A stretch of 55,301 nucleotides of DNA from Solirubrobacterales bacterium (GTDB lineage: Bacteria; Actinomycetota; Thermoleophilia; Solirubrobacterales; Solirubrobacteraceae): positions 1-55,301 of the forward strand of contig JAFAXX010000137.1 in NCBI GenBank assembly GCA_019240655.1, written 5' to 3'. The notes beneath the pieces are model-generated. The model had not been told where the DNA came from. It saw only the letters and a list, made by a program, of their open reading frames with translations, and made no database searches. Within the stretch, counting starts at the first letter, position 1; each line of letters opens with the position of its first letter. Positions 32,191-40,790 of this stretch are shown piece after piece. Made by a program: the position numbers and the translations under genes.

Positions 32191-33723
32191 TCATACCCCC
32201 ACGAGCTCCGGCTCGACGGCCGCCGATTCGAGCAGCCGCGCGACCGCGTCCGCGAGGCTGTCGGCCACCTCCGAGGCCGCGGCCGCCTCTTCGGGACGGG
32301 TCACCGCAGTCGGCACCAGCACCGCTCGCGCCCCGACGGCGCGGGCCGCCTCGACGTCGGCGCCGATGTCGCCGATCACCGCGCAGCGGGACGGCGGAAC
32401 CCCGAGCAGGGCGGCCGCCCGCACGATCAGCCCGGGAGCGGGTTTCCGGCATCCGCACCGGTCTACCGGAGCATGAGGACAGATCAACCACGGGCCGAGC
32501 GGGCCGAGGAGCTCCTCGACCCGGGCGTTCACCCGGGCCAGCTCGTGCGGCTCGATCAGACCGCGGCCGACGCCGCTCTGGTTGGAGATGACCGCCAGCT
32601 TGACGCCGGCGTTGCGGGCGCGCTCGAGCGCGACCCGGACCCCCGGCAGCGGACGCACGAGCTGCGGGTCGCGGTTGTACGGGACGTCCTCGATCAGGGT
32701 GCCGTCGCGGTCGAGCAGGATCGCCAGTGGCGGCGCCGCCGCCGGATCGGGCACGGGTGCACGGCACCCGTCGTCGCGGCGGGCGCTAACCCATCCCCTG
32801 GCCCAGTGCCAGCTCGCCATCGGCGGGATGAGCACCGAGCTCGCCAGCATCGTCGCGACTTCCGCGGGAGTCCGGGGACCGGGAGCGATCCGCGCCCACG
32901 CGAGCTCGGCGGTCAGTCCGGCCCACACCGCGGCGAGCGTCGCGCGCGCCTGAGGAAGGCGAACCGCCCCGACGCCCACAGCCGCAGCGGTGATCGCCAG
33001 GTGGCGGCGGCGGCGGCCACGCGGCGCACCGGCCCGCTCGCGCCACGCCGCCCCGTGCAGGCGGTCCATCAGCGCGTCGTCGGCGTTCCCGGCCTGCCGG
33101 CGGACGCTGACCCAGCGGCCGGCCCGGCCGACCGGGTGTACGACGCGGCGTCTCCCCCGCCGCAGGGTGAAGCCGGCGTCGAGGAGGCGCAGCGCGAGGT
33201 CGGCATCCTCGCGGTAGGCGTGGGGGAAGCGCTCGTCGAAGCCGCCGACGGCCTGCAGGGCGGAGCGACGGTAGGCCATATCGGCGGTGGCCCAGCGCGC
33301 CTGCTCGAGCCCGGCGACGTTTCGCTCCCAATCGGTCGGACGGCGCCCCGGCGGGCGCGGGACCTCGATCCTGCCTTGGCTCCCGGCCACCACCGGCGGC
33401 AGACCGTCGAGGTCGCGGGCGAGCGCCCTGCCCCAGTCCGGGCTGGGCACGACATCGTCGTCGAGGAAGACGACCCACGGCGCGTCGGCCGCCCGCCAGC
33501 CCACGTTCCGGGCCGCGGCGGGGCCGCGGGCCGGGCCGCGTGCGACCTCGACCCCGGCAGGAACCGCGAGCGGCGCGGACCGCCGGCGTCGGTCGTCGAC
33601 GACGATCACGCGGTGGCGCCCGGAGGCCGCCGCCGGATCATCGGCCGCGAACGGCTCGAGCGCGGCCAGCAGGCGCGCGAGCGTCGGCCGCCCGGACGTG
33701 GCGATGACCACGTCGTAGATCAC
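32191..33723 (-). CDS. Fusion: GT2 glycosyltransferase and GmhB-type heptose bisphosphate phosphatase
   Basis: 510 residues. Residues about 1-260 form a family 2 glycosyltransferase: VVIATSGRPTLARLLAALEP, ARNVGWRAADAPWVVFLDDD and the ADMAYRRSALQAVGGFDE acceptor region. After about 60 residues of helical linker, residues about 330-510 are a HAD phosphatase of the GmhB/HisB-N group: LLDRDGTLIEDVPYNRDP, LAVISNQSGVGRGLI, and the zinc-binding CPHAPVDRCGCRKPAPGLI. GTG start at 33723 overlaps the carbamoyltransferase stop (GTGA). The phosphatase dephosphorylates heptose 1,7-bisphosphate between the two HldE steps. Confidence 0.92.
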   Translation of the reverse strand: MIYDVVIATSGRPTLARLLAALEPFAADDPAAASGRHRVIVVDDRRRRSAPLAVPAGVEVARGPARGPAAARNVGWRAADAPWVVFLDDDVVPSPDWGRALARDLDGLPPVVAGSQGRIEVPRPPGRRPTDWERNVAGLEQARWATADMAYRRSALQAVGGFDERFPHAYREDADLALRLLDAGFTLRRGRRRVVHPVGRAGRWVSVRRQAGNADDALMDRLHGAAWRERAGAPRGRRRRHLAITAAAVGVGAVRLPQARATLAAVWAGLTAELAWARIAPGPRTPAEVATMLASSVLIPPMASWHWARGWVSARRDDGCRAPVPDPAAAPPLAILLDRDGTLIEDVPYNRDPQLVRPLPGVRVALERARNAGVKLAVISNQSGVGRGLIEPHELARVNARVEELLGPLGPWLICPHAPVDRCGCRKPAPGLIVRAAALLGVPPSRCAVIGDIGADVEAARAVGARAVLVPTAVTRPEEAAAASEVADSLADAVARLLESAAVEPELVGV

Positions 33724-35390
33724 CCGGCCAGCACCTCCCGGGCGCTCGCGCGCGCCGCCGCGGCCGACCCGGGCCGGCGGACCACGAACGGCCCCATGAC
33801 CAGCAGGTCGACCGGCGCCGAGCCGAAGCACTCGAGCGCGTCCCGGGGATCGTCGACCATCGGCCGCCCGGCCGTGTTGAGGCTGGTGTTGACGACCACC
33901 GGGACTCCGGTGCGGCGCTCGTAGGCCCTGAGCATCCGTGCCACGTGCGGCTCTTCGGCCGGATCGACGGTCTGCACGCGGGCGCTGCCGTCGACGTGCA
34001 CGACGGCCGGGATCTGCTCGTGCCACGGCTCGCGGACGCGGTGGGTGAAGAGCATGTAGGGACTCGGCAGCGGGCCGCCGTCGAAGATCTCGGCGGCGTA
34101 CTCGAGCAGCACCATCGGCGCGACCGGGCGGAACTGCTCGCGCCCCTTGACGTCGTTCAGCCGTTCGAGGTTGGCGGCGTCGCGCGGGTCGGCCAGCAGG
34201 CTGCGGTGCCCGAGTGCGCGCGGCCCGTACTCCGCCCGGCCTTCGAACCAGGCGACGATCCCGTTACGGGCGATCGTCTCGGCCGCCTCCTCGGCGACGT
34301 CGTCCGGCCGCTCGTAGACCACGCCGGCGCGCTCGAGCCAGCCCGCGAGCTCGTCATCGGACCAGCCGCGCCCGAGCGCCGCCCCCGGCATCGGCTGCAC
34401 ATCGTCACCGAGCGACTGCGCCACGTACATCGCCGCTCCCAGGGCGGTACCGGCATCCCCGGCGGCCGGCTGGACCCAGATCTCCTCGAACGGGCTCTCG
34501 CGCCACAGCCGTGAGTTGGCCACGCAGTTCAGCGCCACCCCGCCGGCCATGGCCAGCCGGCGCTCGCCGGTGCGCTCGTGGAGCCAGGCCGCGAGGTCGA
34601 GCATCACCTCCTCGAGGCGGCGCTGCACGCTGGCGGCGAGATCGGCGTGGACGCGCTCGAGGGGGCCGCCGGAGGCGACGGCGGGGGCGAAGCGCTCCCA
34701 CGCGAGCGGCTCGGCGACGAACCCTCCGTCGGCGGTGCTGTGAACGGCGCTCCGGAGCTCGCCCACGAACGCCGGTTCTCCGTAGGAGGCGAGCGCCATC
34801 ACCTTGTACTCGTCGGAGGCGCGCACGAAGCCGAGGTGCGCGGTCAGGCTCTCGTAGACCAGCCCAAGGGAATGCGGCAGCCGCTGCGCGGCCAGCACCT
34901 CGAGCTCGCCTGCGCGGGCCCACCCGGCCAGGTGCGAGGCGGACTCGCCGCGGCCGTCGAGGACGAGAACGGCACAGGCGGGAAACGGCGCGGCGAGGTA
35001 CGCGGACGCGGCGTGGGCGACGTGGTGCGGAACGTAGCGGAGAACCCCGGGGTCGAGCCCCGGAAGGGCGGTCTTCAAGAAGAGGGGCGCCCGCTCCACG
35101 TAGAGCGTGCGCAAACTCTCCCAGGTGTCTGCGGTCACGTCGGGCGAGCGGGGCAGCGCCAGCCGCGGGTCATAGGAGTAGGCGACCGCGGCCAGCTGCG
35201 CGGGCGCGACCCCGGCGTGCTCCAGGCACCAGCGCGCCGAGCGCTCGGGCAGCTCCCAGGTCGAGAAGGCGACGGGCGTCTTGCCATGCTTTCGCCGCGT
35301 GAAGCGCTCTTCCTCGGCACATGCGACCGTTTGCCCATCCACCACGAGCGCGGAGGCGGGATCGTGAAAGACGGCGTTGATTCCCAGCAC
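33720..35390 (-). CDS. Carbamoyltransferase, NodU/CmcH family
   Basis: 556 residues from the GTG at 35390, which gives the family N-terminus VLGINAVFHDPASALVVDG; in-frame CTG (35402) and GTG (35429) are alternatives. The Kae1-like domain has EERFTRRKHG, YVPHHVAHAASAYLAAPF and GGVALNCVANSRLW; the C-terminal YrdC-like part has EYGPRALGHRSLLADPRD and VVNTSLNTAGRPMVD. NodU-type enzymes transfer carbamoyl from carbamoyl phosphate to sugar hydroxyls. First gene of the heptose-glycan operon, so the product glycan is likely O-carbamoylated. Confidence 0.92.
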   Translation of the reverse strand: MLGINAVFHDPASALVVDGQTVACAEEERFTRRKHGKTPVAFSTWELPERSARWCLEHAGVAPAQLAAVAYSYDPRLALPRSPDVTADTWESLRTLYVERAPLFLKTALPGLDPGVLRYVPHHVAHAASAYLAAPFPACAVLVLDGRGESASHLAGWARAGELEVLAAQRLPHSLGLVYESLTAHLGFVRASDEYKVMALASYGEPAFVGELRSAVHSTADGGFVAEPLAWERFAPAVASGGPLERVHADLAASVQRRLEEVMLDLAAWLHERTGERRLAMAGGVALNCVANSRLWRESPFEEIWVQPAAGDAGTALGAAMYVAQSLGDDVQPMPGAALGRGWSDDELAGWLERAGVVYERPDDVAEEAAETIARNGIVAWFEGRAEYGPRALGHRSLLADPRDAANLERLNDVKGREQFRPVAPMVLLEYAAEIFDGGPLPSPYMLFTHRVREPWHEQIPAVVHVDGSARVQTVDPAEEPHVARMLRAYERRTGVPVVVNTSLNTAGRPMVDDPRDALECFGSAPVDLLVMGPFVVRRPGSAAAARASAREVLAG

Positions 35391-35530
35391 ACGCCTGGAC
35401 AGGACCGATACTTCCTCTCTCGGGGGCACGAAAGGCAGTCCGTCCACCGCCTGGTGGGAGCGGGTCCGTTCCTGCTCGCGCGGCACCCTACCCCACGCGG
35501 GGTGATTCCAACAGCACGGATGTACCAACC
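35391..35530. promoter_or_regulatory. Divergent control region of the heptose-glycan genes
   Basis: 140 bases between the carbamoyltransferase and the GT9 gene, which are transcribed away from each other. It must hold both promoters, though I cannot place clear -10/-35 elements. Confidence 0.35.
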
Positions 35531-36688
35531 GTGACCTCGCCCCGCTGGGCGGAAGCCCGCAAGCTCCTGTGCGTGCGCCTCGACACGATCGGCGACGTGC
35601 TGATGAGTGGCCCGGCGGTCCGGGCGCTGGCGGCCGGGCGGCGGGTGACGCTGCTCACCTCGCCGGTTGGCGCCCTCGCCGCCGAGCTGATGCCGGAAAT
35701 CGACGAGACGATCGTCTACCGAGCCCCCTGGATGAAGGCCGCGCCGGCCTCCGCCGGCGCCGACCTCGAGCTGGTCGAGCGCCTCCGCGAGCGGCGCTTC
35801 GACGGCGCCGTGATCTTCACGGTCTACAGCCAGAGCCCGCTGCCGGCGGCGCTCGTCTGCCGGCTCGCCGGCATCCCGCTGAGCCTGGCCCATTGCCGCG
35901 AGAACCCGTACGCGCTGCTGAGCGACTGGGTGCGCGAGCCCGAGCCAGAGCGGGTCGTCCGGCACGAGGTCCGCCGCCAGCTCGACCTGGTGGCGGCGAT
36001 CGGCGCCCGAGTGGCCGACGAGCGCCTGCGAATTGCGATCCCGGCCCCGGCGCGCGAGCGCGTCGGCCGGATCCTGGCCGAGCACGGGCTTGGCGATGCC
36101 CGCAACTGGATCCTCGTCCATCCCGGCGCAAGCGCTTCCTCGCGGCGCTATCCCGCCACGCTGCTGGCCGAGGCGTGCCGGGCGCTCGTGCGCGAGCACG
36201 GCGTGCGGCTGGTCTTCTCGGGCGAGGCGGCCGACCACGCGCTGGTCGAGGAGATTCGCGCTGGGGTCGAGGAGGTTCGCGCCGGGGTCGAGGAGGCTCG
36301 CGCCGGGGCCGACGAGGTTCGCGCCGGGGGCGCATCACCGGCGCTGTCGCTGGCCGGAGCCCTCGGGCTCGCCGAGCTCGCCGCGCTGGTCGCGGCCGCC
36401 CCGGTGCTCGTGGCCGGCAATACGGGGCCGGTCCATCTCGCCGCGGCGACGGGAACACCGGTGGTCGACCTGTACGCGCTGACCAACCCGCAGCACACCC
36501 CGTGGCAGGTCCCGAGCGTCGTCCTCTACCACGACGTGCCGTGCCGGTGGTGCTACCGCAGCGTGTGTCCCGAGGGCCACCACCGCTGCCTGGCCGGCGT
36601 CGCGCCGGAGCGGGTGGTCGCGGCGGCGCTGAGACTGCTACGCGGCGGCGAGGCGGAGCGATGGACGGAGGCAGTCGCGCTTGGGTAG
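35531..36688 (+). CDS. GT9 heptosyltransferase-like glycosyltransferase with internal repeat
   Basis: 385 residues. GT9 family: KLLCVRLDTIGDVLMSGPAV at the N-terminus, ILVHPGASASSRRYPATLLA mid-protein, and APVLVAGNTGPVHLAAATGT at the donor site. The C-terminus has a Cys/His-rich segment (CRWCYRSVCPEGHHRCLAG). Residues about 239-266 are four copies of a seven-residue unit (VEE-x-RAG), encoded by a 21-base tandem repeat. Divergent from the heptose operon and presumably part of the same pathway. Confidence 0.9.
   Translation: MTSPRWAEARKLLCVRLDTIGDVLMSGPAVRALAAGRRVTLLTSPVGALAAELMPEIDETIVYRAPWMKAAPASAGADLELVERLRERRFDGAVIFTVYSQSPLPAALVCRLAGIPLSLAHCRENPYALLSDWVREPEPERVVRHEVRRQLDLVAAIGARVADERLRIAIPAPARERVGRILAEHGLGDARNWILVHPGASASSRRYPATLLAEACRALVREHGVRLVFSGEAADHALVEEIRAGVEEVRAGVEEARAGADEVRAGGASPALSLAGALGLAELAALVAAAPVLVAGNTGPVHLAAATGTPVVDLYALTNPQHTPWQVPSVVLYHDVPCRWCYRSVCPEGHHRCLAGVAPERVVAAALRLLRGGEAERWTEAVALG
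36245..36328 (+). repeat. 21-base tandem repeat, four units, inside GT9 gene
   Basis: Units at 36245-36265, 36266-36286, 36287-36307 and 36308-36328, each encoding a variant of V-E-E-x-R-A-G. The reading frame is preserved. It lies between the two Rossmann halves of the glycosyltransferase, a likely surface loop. Confidence 0.8.
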
Positions 36689-36690
36689 CC

Positions 36691-36715
36691 GTTTTCCGCT
36701 CGGTGCGCGGGGTAG
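36691..36715 (+). promoter_or_regulatory. SigB/SigF-type promoter before ChaB-like gene
   Basis: GTTTTC (36691-36696) and GGGTAG (36710-36715) separated by 13 bases, 41 bases before the ATG at 36757. Confidence 0.5.
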
Positions 36716-36756
36716 CCCTGAGGCGACGCGTCACCCAGAGATCGAAAGGGGCGGCG

Positions 36757-37158
36757 ATGCCCAAGACCACGTCCAGCGGCAAACCCAAGCCGGAGGAGCT
36801 TCCCGGGACCCTGCAGCGCTCTCCGGCCAAGGCCCAGCGCACCTTCGCCAAGGCCCACGACAGCGCGGCCGAGCAGTACGGCGACGAGGAGCGGGCGCAT
36901 CGCGTCGCGTACGCGGCGGTCAAGCATTCGTTCGAGAAGCGCGGCGACCACTGGGAGCCCAAGGACCACAAGGGCCCGTCCGACCCCCGGGCCAAGGATC
37001 CGCGCGCGCGCGAGAACCGCGGCAAGAGCTATGGCGGAGTCGACTACTACGGCAACTCCAAGCAAGAGCTCTACGACCGCGCCAAGCAGCTCGGCATCAG
37101 CGGCCGCGCCAAGATGAGCAAGGGCGAGCTCGCCGAGGCGATCGCCCGGAAGCAATAG
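36757..37158 (+). CDS. ChaB family protein with C-terminal Rho-N/SAP-like domain
   Basis: 133 residues. The ChaB-like N-terminal half has LPGTLQRSPAKAQRTFAKAH and AHRVAYAAVKHSFEKRGDHW; a Lys/Asp/Pro-rich linker follows, and the C-terminus has a Rho-N/SAP-like helix-extended-helix (SKQELYDRAKQLGISGRAKM, then SKGELAEAIARK) that usually binds nucleic acid. Start ATG with GAAAGGGG about 7 bases upstream. A good SigB/SigF-type promoter stands upstream, in line with a stress role. The original cation transport link of ChaB is not supported here. Confidence 0.85.
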   Translation: MPKTTSSGKPKPEELPGTLQRSPAKAQRTFAKAHDSAAEQYGDEERAHRVAYAAVKHSFEKRGDHWEPKDHKGPSDPRAKDPRARENRGKSYGGVDYYGNSKQELYDRAKQLGISGRAKMSKGELAEAIARKQ

Positions 37159-37164
37159 CCGCCG

Positions 37165-38214
37165 ATGCGAGTCGTCGTCGTCGGGGCCACCGGGAACGTC
37201 GGCACGAGCCTGCTCGAAGCTCTCGCCGGCGAGGCGGCGGTGCAGGAGATCGTGGCCGTGGCGCGCCGTCCGCTGCCTCGGGCGTACCCGCGCACGACGT
37301 TCACCCAGGCCGACATTACGAGCAGCGAGCTGGCGCCGATCTTCCGCGGCGCCGACGCGGTCGTTCACCTGGCGTGGCTGATCCAGCCCGGCCGGGATGA
37401 GTCGGTCACCTATGCGGTCAACGTGATCGGCAGCGAACGCGTGTTCGCCGCCGCCGCCGAGGCGAGGGTGCCGGCGCTCGTCTACGCGTCCTCGGTGGGC
37501 GCCTACTCCCCCGGACCCAAGGACCGCCTGGTCGACGAGTCGTGGCCAACCGACGGCATCCGGAGCTCGTTCTATTCCCGCCACAAGGCGGCCGTCGAAC
37601 GTCGGCTCGATCAGCTCGAGCGCGAGCGCCCGGAGCTGCGGATCGTGCGCCTGCGGCCGGGCCTGATCTTCAAGCGGGAGGCGGCGACGGAGGTTCGGCG
37701 GCTCTTCGCCGGCCCGCTGCTGCCCGGGCCGCTGCTGCGGCCGCAGCTGATTCCGATCGTCCCCGACTTGCCTCGGCTTCGCTTTCAGGCGGTCCATTCG
37801 CTCGATGTCGGCGACGCCTACCGCCGCGCGGTCGTCTCGGATGCCCGCGGTCCGTTCAACATCGCCGCCGATCCGATCCTCGACCCCGACGAGCTGGCGA
37901 GCATCTTCAGCGCGCGCAAGCTCCGCCTGCCGGTGCCGGCCGTGCGCGCGGCCGCCGCCGCCACCTATGCGATGCGCCTGCAGCCGACCGAGCCGGGCTG
38001 GCTCGACATGGGGCTCGGGGTTCCGCTGATGGACTCTGCCCGGGCGCGGCGCGAGCTCGGCTGGGAGCCGACCCGCTCGTCCCGCGAGGCACTCGTAGAG
38101 CTGGTGGCCGGCATGCGGGAGGGCGCCGACCTCGATACGCCTCCACTCGCCCGTGGCACCACCGGTCCGGCGCGCGTCAAGGAGCTGATCACCGGAGTCG
38201 GCGCCAGGCAGTGA
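37165..38214 (+). CDS. NAD-dependent epimerase/dehydratase family protein (extended SDR)
   Basis: 349 residues. Extended SDR: VVGATGNVGTSLLEALAG at the N-terminus, YASSVGAYSPG with the catalytic Ser, and YSRHK (Tyr-x3-Lys) near residue 133. C-terminal substrate domain includes GPFNIAADPILDPDELA. It lacks the ESPYPLNVYGYSK signature of HldD, so I do not assign it as the heptose epimerase despite its position near the glycan genes. ATG lies six bases after the ChaB-like stop, so the two are likely cotranscribed. Confidence 0.88.
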   Translation: MRVVVVGATGNVGTSLLEALAGEAAVQEIVAVARRPLPRAYPRTTFTQADITSSELAPIFRGADAVVHLAWLIQPGRDESVTYAVNVIGSERVFAAAAEARVPALVYASSVGAYSPGPKDRLVDESWPTDGIRSSFYSRHKAAVERRLDQLERERPELRIVRLRPGLIFKREAATEVRRLFAGPLLPGPLLRPQLIPIVPDLPRLRFQAVHSLDVGDAYRRAVVSDARGPFNIAADPILDPDELASIFSARKLRLPVPAVRAAAAATYAMRLQPTEPGWLDMGLGVPLMDSARARRELGWEPTRSSREALVELVAGMREGADLDTPPLARGTTGPARVKELITGVGARQ

Positions 38215-38237
38215 GCGCCGCCGGTGGCGGCGCTCAC
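38211..38237 (+). terminator. 12-bp hairpin overlapping the epimerase stop codon
   Basis: GTGAGCGCCGCC - GGT - GGCGGCGCTCAC forms a perfect 12-bp stem with a three-base loop; the TGA stop lies within the left arm. Followed by the convergent alcohol dehydrogenase stop at 38266. Likely a bidirectional GC-rich terminator. Confidence 0.6.
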
Positions 38238-38265
38238 GGCTACGCCTGGAGGAGGATCCTCGCTC

Positions 38266-39453
38266 CTACGGCTGCAGGAGGATCTTGATCGCGCCGTCCT
38301 GCTTCTTCTGGAAGATCTCGTAGGCGTGCGGGGCCTCGCTGAGCGGCAGCTTGTGGCTGGCCAGCGTGTCGACTCCGAGTGGGTCCTCGTCGCCCTCGAG
38401 CAGCGGCATGATCTCGCCGATCCAGCGCTTGACGTTGGCCTGGCCCATCCGCAGCTGGATCTGCTTGTCGAACAGGTCCATCATCGGCATCGGGTCGACC
38501 ATGCCCCCGTACACCCCGCTGAGCGAGATCGTCCCACCGCGACGGACGACGTCGATCGACGCGTGCAGGACGCTCAGGCGATCGATGCCGCCCTTCTCGA
38601 TCACCTTGGCCGCCACCGGGTCCGGGAGCAGGCCGGCCAGCTGGTGGGCCAGCTTGCCAATCGGGGCGCCGTGAGCCTCCATTCCGACCGCGTCGATCAC
38701 CGAATCGGGGCCGCGGCCGTCGGTGAACGAGCGGAGCGCCTCGGCGATGTCGCCGTGCTGGCGCAGGTCGACGGTGTGCACGCCGTGGCGCGCCGCCATC
38801 GCCAGGCGCTCGTCGACCAGGTCGATCCCGAACGCCTCCCTCGCCCCCCGGTGCAGGGCGATCCGCGCGCACATCTGTCCGATCGGCCCGAGCCCGAACA
38901 CCGCCACGGTGCCGCCCTGGGGAATCGCCGCGTACTCGACCGCCTGCCAGGAGGTCGGCAGCACGTCGGACAGGTAGACGTAGCGATCGTCGGGGGCGCC
39001 GTTGTCAGGCACCTTGATTGGACCGAAGTGGGCCTGGGGAACGCGCAGCAACTCCGCCTGGCCCCCGGGAACCTGGCCGTAGAGCTTCGTGTAGCCGAAC
39101 AGCGCCGCGCCCTTGCCTTGCTCGCGCACCTGGGTGGTCTCGCACTGCGAGTAGAGCTTTTCCTCGCACATGTAGCAGTGCCCGCAGGAGATGTTGAACG
39201 GGATCACCACCCGATCGCCCGGCTTGATGTGGGTGACCTCGGCGCCGACGGCCTCGACGATCCCCATCGGCTCGTGACCCAGGATGTCGCCGTCGCCCAT
39301 GAACGGCCCGAGCACCTCGTACAGGTGCAGGTCGGAGCCGCAGATCCCGGTGGACGTGATCCGGACGATGGCGTCGGAGGGCTGCTCGATCGTGGGGTCG
39401 GGAACGGTGTCCACGCGCACGTCCCGCTTGCCATGCCATGCCACTGCCTTCAT
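38266..39453 (-). CDS. Zinc-dependent alcohol dehydrogenase (formaldehyde dehydrogenase-like)
   Basis: 395 residues. MDR family: catalytic zinc ligands in GICGSDLHLYE and GHEPMGIVE; structural zinc Cys4 in CGHCYMCEEKLYSQC; NAD site VAVFGLGPIGQMCARIALHR. The length and the HLAGLLPDP-type insertion fit the glutathione-independent formaldehyde dehydrogenase-like subgroup that is common in soil actinobacteria. ATG at 39453 with a GGAG about 11 bases upstream. It lies 47 bases after the DUF892 gene and may be cotranscribed with it. Substrate is not provable from sequence. Confidence 0.9.
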   Translation of the reverse strand: MKAVAWHGKRDVRVDTVPDPTIEQPSDAIVRITSTGICGSDLHLYEVLGPFMGDGDILGHEPMGIVEAVGAEVTHIKPGDRVVIPFNISCGHCYMCEEKLYSQCETTQVREQGKGAALFGYTKLYGQVPGGQAELLRVPQAHFGPIKVPDNGAPDDRYVYLSDVLPTSWQAVEYAAIPQGGTVAVFGLGPIGQMCARIALHRGAREAFGIDLVDERLAMAARHGVHTVDLRQHGDIAEALRSFTDGRGPDSVIDAVGMEAHGAPIGKLAHQLAGLLPDPVAAKVIEKGGIDRLSVLHASIDVVRRGGTISLSGVYGGMVDPMPMMDLFDKQIQLRMGQANVKRWIGEIMPLLEGDEDPLGVDTLASHKLPLSEAPHAYEIFQKKQDGAIKILLQP

Positions 39454-39500
39454 TGGTTGGGTCTCCGTTCGTCGTGGGATTGGGGCGAGCGCCGCCGTGG

Positions 39501-40481
39501 TCAGACGGCCGGCGCGGAACCGCCGTCGAGCGACGCGTCGAGCGCCTCGTCGAACAGCGAGTGCACGCGCCCGGCGGCGCGTCGCTCCTCTCCGAGGATC
39601 TGCTCGGCCACCGCTTCGGTCTCCGCGTCGCCGGCCCGGCGGGCCACGCGCCGCAGCAGCTCATATGCGGCGATCTCCAGGTGCTCGAACGCGTAGGCGA
39701 AGCCGGCGAGCTTCGGCGGAGTGTCCGGCTGGGCGCCGAAGAACCCGCCCCAGTTGAGCGCGCCGAGGCTGAGCGCGGCGTCCTTGAGCTTGTTCGGGCC
39801 GGCTCCTCGAGCCGATAGCCGCTCGTCGATCAGGCGCTGCTGCTCGCGCGTCTCGGCCAGGTGCTCCCGGAAGGCGGCGGCGAGCTGGCTGGCGCCGACG
39901 AGCGAGGAGCCCTTGTCGAGCAGCTGCACGGCCTGCGCCTCGAGGGCGTGAGCATCGGTCAGGTACGAGTTCAGCCGCTTGCCGAGGCCGTCGGGCGAGA
40001 CGTCGCGCAGCGACGCGTCGACCGCGCGGTCAAATGCGCTCTCCAGACGAACCGCCATCATCCGCTCCTGCTCGCCGATCTCCCGCGCGGCGCCGACCGT
40101 CGCTTGGTCGCCCGCCCGCTCGGCGACGCGGGCGAGCAGGTCGTATGCCGCGAGCTCCATGTGCTCGTAGGAGAACCCGTGGGCGACGAGCTTGCCGGGG
40201 GTGTCCGGATTCAGCTTCGCGAACAGCGCAAAGCCGACGCCGATGACGCTGCCGGCAACGTCCTTGAGCTTGGAAGGCGCGGCGCCGCGCGCCGCGAGCC
40301 GGTCGCGCACCAGCCGCTCGTGCTGGCGAGTTTCGGCGTGGTGCTGGGCGAACTCGCGGGCGAGCTCGGGATCGCCGGCAATCCTCCGGCCGAGCTCCAT
40401 CTGGGGGAGCGCCTGCTCCTCGATCGAATGGGCGTCGGTCAGGTACTTGGTCAGCTGCTCGCCGAGGTCGGTCGGGCTCAT
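39501..40481 (-). CDS. Tandem ferritin-like DUF892 protein (two domains)
   Basis: 326 residues made of two homologous halves (about 1-158 and 163-315), each a four-helix DUF892/YciF-like bundle: LTKYLTDAHSIEEQAL with RIAGDPELAREFAQHHAETR in the first, LNSYLTDAHALEAQAV in the second, each with PSKLKD/PNKLKD and a final EHMELAAY/EHLEIAAY helix. Glu/His residues that could bind metal occur in each bundle. DUF892 proteins accumulate under stress. GGAGGC precedes the ATG. A third copy of the domain is encoded at 48473-49207. Confidence 0.88.
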   Translation of the reverse strand: MSPTDLGEQLTKYLTDAHSIEEQALPQMELGRRIAGDPELAREFAQHHAETRQHERLVRDRLAARGAAPSKLKDVAGSVIGVGFALFAKLNPDTPGKLVAHGFSYEHMELAAYDLLARVAERAGDQATVGAAREIGEQERMMAVRLESAFDRAVDASLRDVSPDGLGKRLNSYLTDAHALEAQAVQLLDKGSSLVGASQLAAAFREHLAETREQQRLIDERLSARGAGPNKLKDAALSLGALNWGGFFGAQPDTPPKLAGFAYAFEHLEIAAYELLRRVARRAGDAETEAVAEQILGEERRAAGRVHSLFDEALDASLDGGSAPAV

Positions 40482-40519
40482 TGATCGCCTCCAGGTTGCC
40501 TACGGGGTGCCATTACCGC

Positions 40520-40550
40520 GTATCGGCAGCGGGTAAACGGTTGCGAGCCC
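40520..40550 (-). promoter_or_regulatory. Candidate SigB/SigF-type promoter before DUF892 gene
   Basis: On the minus strand GTTTAC is followed after 14 bases by CGGTAA, about 35 bases before the DUF892 start. The -10 is a partial match to GGGTAT. Confidence 0.3.
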
Positions 40551-40579
40551 GCTCGGCGGGGGTACCGAAGGCGGTACCT

Positions 40580-40687
40580 GTCCACCACGAGCGGACCGAC
40601 CATCTCGGCGCGGTCGAGGGCGCCACCGACGCCTACCGGCTGCTGCACGATGCGCTCGCCCGCTCGGCCCGCGCCGGGCTCGGCCGC
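40580..40687 (+). pseudogene. Ku-like fragment (central segment)
   Basis: Thirty-six codons reading ATDAYRLLHDALARSARAGL at their core resemble the middle of bacterial Ku (the conserved Y-x-LL-x-x-AL-x-x-x-x-R segment), then the frame degenerates into Arg/Gly-rich noise. In an intact ku gene this segment would follow the sequence encoded at 40791-41126, yet here it precedes it. Short match, moderate confidence. Confidence 0.35.
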
Positions 40688-40790
40688 CAGCCTGGAGGCG
40701 AGCCTCGCGCCAGGAGGTCCCGGGGGTCGTCCGGCCGGCGCTCGCGCCCGACCGGCCGGCGGAGGCGGGCGTCGAGGGCGAGGCGCTGAC

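Noticed and set aside
37165..38214. HldD ADP-heptose epimerase to complete the heptose pathway
   Set aside because: It is an extended SDR but lacks the HldD signature around the catalytic Tyr, so the substrate cannot be claimed.
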